Shown here one piece after another: positions 62,551 to 64,000 of a stretch of DNA of 64,000 bases. Source of the stretch: Numida meleagris (lineage: Eukaryota; Chordata; Aves; Galliformes; Numididae). The position numbers were made by a program, and so were the translations under genes. The notes below the pieces were generated by a model. It did no database searches, was not told the DNA's origin, and was given only the letters and a program-made list of their open reading frames with translations. The first letter of the stretch is position 1; each line of letters begins with the position of its first letter. The DNA lies in contig NC_034415.1 of the NCBI RefSeq assembly GCF_002078875.1, positions 16,837,331-16,901,330 of the forward strand. Reading direction: 5' to 3'.

Positions 62551-64000
62551 TGAGTGACTAATTGAGTAAACTTACTGTCAGTGTAACAACAGGTTGTCAG
62601 TTTCAGCTGTACAATCACCATCAGACAACAGTAGAGATAAAGATAGAGATAAGGAGTACTTTTACATGGAAAAACCTATAAAACTATGGGCAGAAAAGAG
62701 ATTTTTAAGCTGATCTATGATGTTGGCAGAATAATGAGTATACATGAACAAGCCAAGAGCAGTTGGAAAGTAAGAGGCTTTTAACAATCAAATGTTCAAG
62801 AAACAGGCTAAAGTACAGCAGTGGGGGCAAGAAATCTTACTGATTTCAAGAAGGAGCAAAAGAGGAATTTTATCAAATAGGTTAGATGATGTGACTACAG
62901 GGAGACAGACCTAGGAGTTCCCTGAGCCCTACTACATATGTTACTGCAACTTTTGAAGATAGATGATTTTTTTTAGGTTACGCATTTTATATGTTGAACT
63001 TAAGGGTAAGGAAAAAAAAGAAGTGTATTTAAAAGGAGAGCAAGCAGAATATATTGATGCGCAAAGGTACTAATGATGCTGGTGAAATATGGCAGACGTC
63101 AATTCTATGAAACCTGCTTTTAGCAAATGAAATTTGAGTAGGCATTTTTGATCATTGGAAATGGCAGTCATATCATAGCTGGATGTCATCTTCAGCTTCA
63201 GTGAAATCTTTCCACTGGAATGGATGGAGATTATATGGTTCTTTCTACGTATTTCTTAACGGTGCTGAATTTAGTTCAGCTGTGGTGTTTGGCCTCAAGT
63301 ATCTTTCTTCATTTACCATGACTATTATATGACTTAAAGCCTAGTACATCTTTGATTTGAGGGAAAAAAAATGATTACCTCTACTTCTTTGATTGCTAAC
63401 CCCAAAATACTAAGGGCTTCAAGTTGATATAATAGACATAAAAAGAGTAGAATACAATAAAAAAAGAAATAAATTGAAATTACAGAATGTTAAAAATTAA
63501 GGTAAAAATAACCCATTGACAGCATTGCATTTAGAAAAGCAAGGAAACTTTCATGCATTTTTAAAATTTTGTTGTAAAGCAAATTTAATCAAGCAAAGTT
63601 ATTTTTAAAAGGCAAGTAGGTCTAATAAGCAAGAAACAGTGTCCTGTTATGCAAGTGTAAAAGTTAATAGCATTGTGATGATATTGTTTAGCTAAAGCAG
63701 TGCATATTCAAGCTCTATAGCAGGGATTTAATAGCTGCATTCATACTCTCATATTCTGGTTAAAACTCAGACATAGTAGGAAAACTGAAAGTGCCTTTGA
63801 AGAGGAATCTGCCTAGGAACTGTTACTAATCAATAGGGAAAGTTTAGAGGAGGATCCCACGGTTATTTAATGGATACAAAGTTTAAGTAAAAGCGAGAGA
63901 ACTCTGCCATCTTAGTTGCTGCATATTGTGACAGAAAGATCTTTGGGAGGTGTATAGCTCATTTTCTGATGGCAATGAGCTTGAAAATAATCTAGATATA
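62551..64000. other. No gene recognised
   Basis: AT-rich sequence with A-rich patches (for example 63454-63475). No repeats, RNA genes or supported exons seen up to the window end. Confidence 0.5.

Noticed and set aside
1..64000. CRISPR arrays, operons, prophage or other bacterial-type systems
   Set aside because: Base composition, CR1/mariner repeats and splice-type signals indicate vertebrate nuclear DNA. No regularly spaced repeats or gene-dense blocks occur.

Overview
This window looks like avian nuclear DNA, most likely a galliform bird close to chicken. It is AT-rich and has no operons, ribosome-binding sites or CpG island. Repeat content is low. The repeats I recognise are CR1 LINE fragments, which carry the bird-type 3' end ATTCTATGATTCTATGAT, and two internally deleted mariner copies whose ends begin GGTTGCTCTGAAAGTAAT after a TA dinucleotide. 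I saw no SINE, tRNA, rRNA, CRISPR array or clear LTR element. The species call is an inference from the repeats.

The most interesting candidate is a split gene on the + strand that is invisible to a simple ORF scan. Six short open segments each sit between a polypyrimidine-AG acceptor and a GT donor: 4962-5066, 8866-8931, 18432-18505, 24560-24730, 32861-32891 and 38653-38820. Their splice phases agree at all five junctions (1-1, 1-1, 1-0, 0-0, 0-1, 1-1). They sum to 615 bases, or 205 codons, without a stop. A possible last exon begins at 42177 and is followed by two AATAAA signals at 42811 and 42839. An optional extra exon lies at 9449-9505. The start of the gene is not in the window. I do not recognise the protein. 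Its first part is beta-strand-like and cysteine-containing; the later part is charged and probably helical. I chose two of the segments partly because their phases fit, so the model needs RNA or homology support.

Layout: 1-4.9 kb is noncoding, with a CR1 3' scrap at 2.44 kb and a perfect 30-base palindrome at 4.66 kb. From 4.9 to 42.9 kb lies the putative gene with long introns. These hold a mariner remnant (13.79 kb), a mariner plus CR1 composite (40.0-40.5 kb), a 155-codon antisense ORF (28.2-28.7 kb), and tracts that resemble conserved noncoding DNA (19.27-19.5 kb and 32.1-32.7 kb). From 43 to 64 kb I see no convincing gene. This part holds a young 5'-truncated CR1 (51.3-52.4 kb, minus), whose reverse transcriptase frame carries one nonsense change and one +1 frameshift, and an older CR1 fragment (53.46-53.92 kb, plus). 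It also has a purine-rich stretch at 45.5-46.2 kb, two unexplained ORFs (56.3 and 62.2 kb) and simple repeats.
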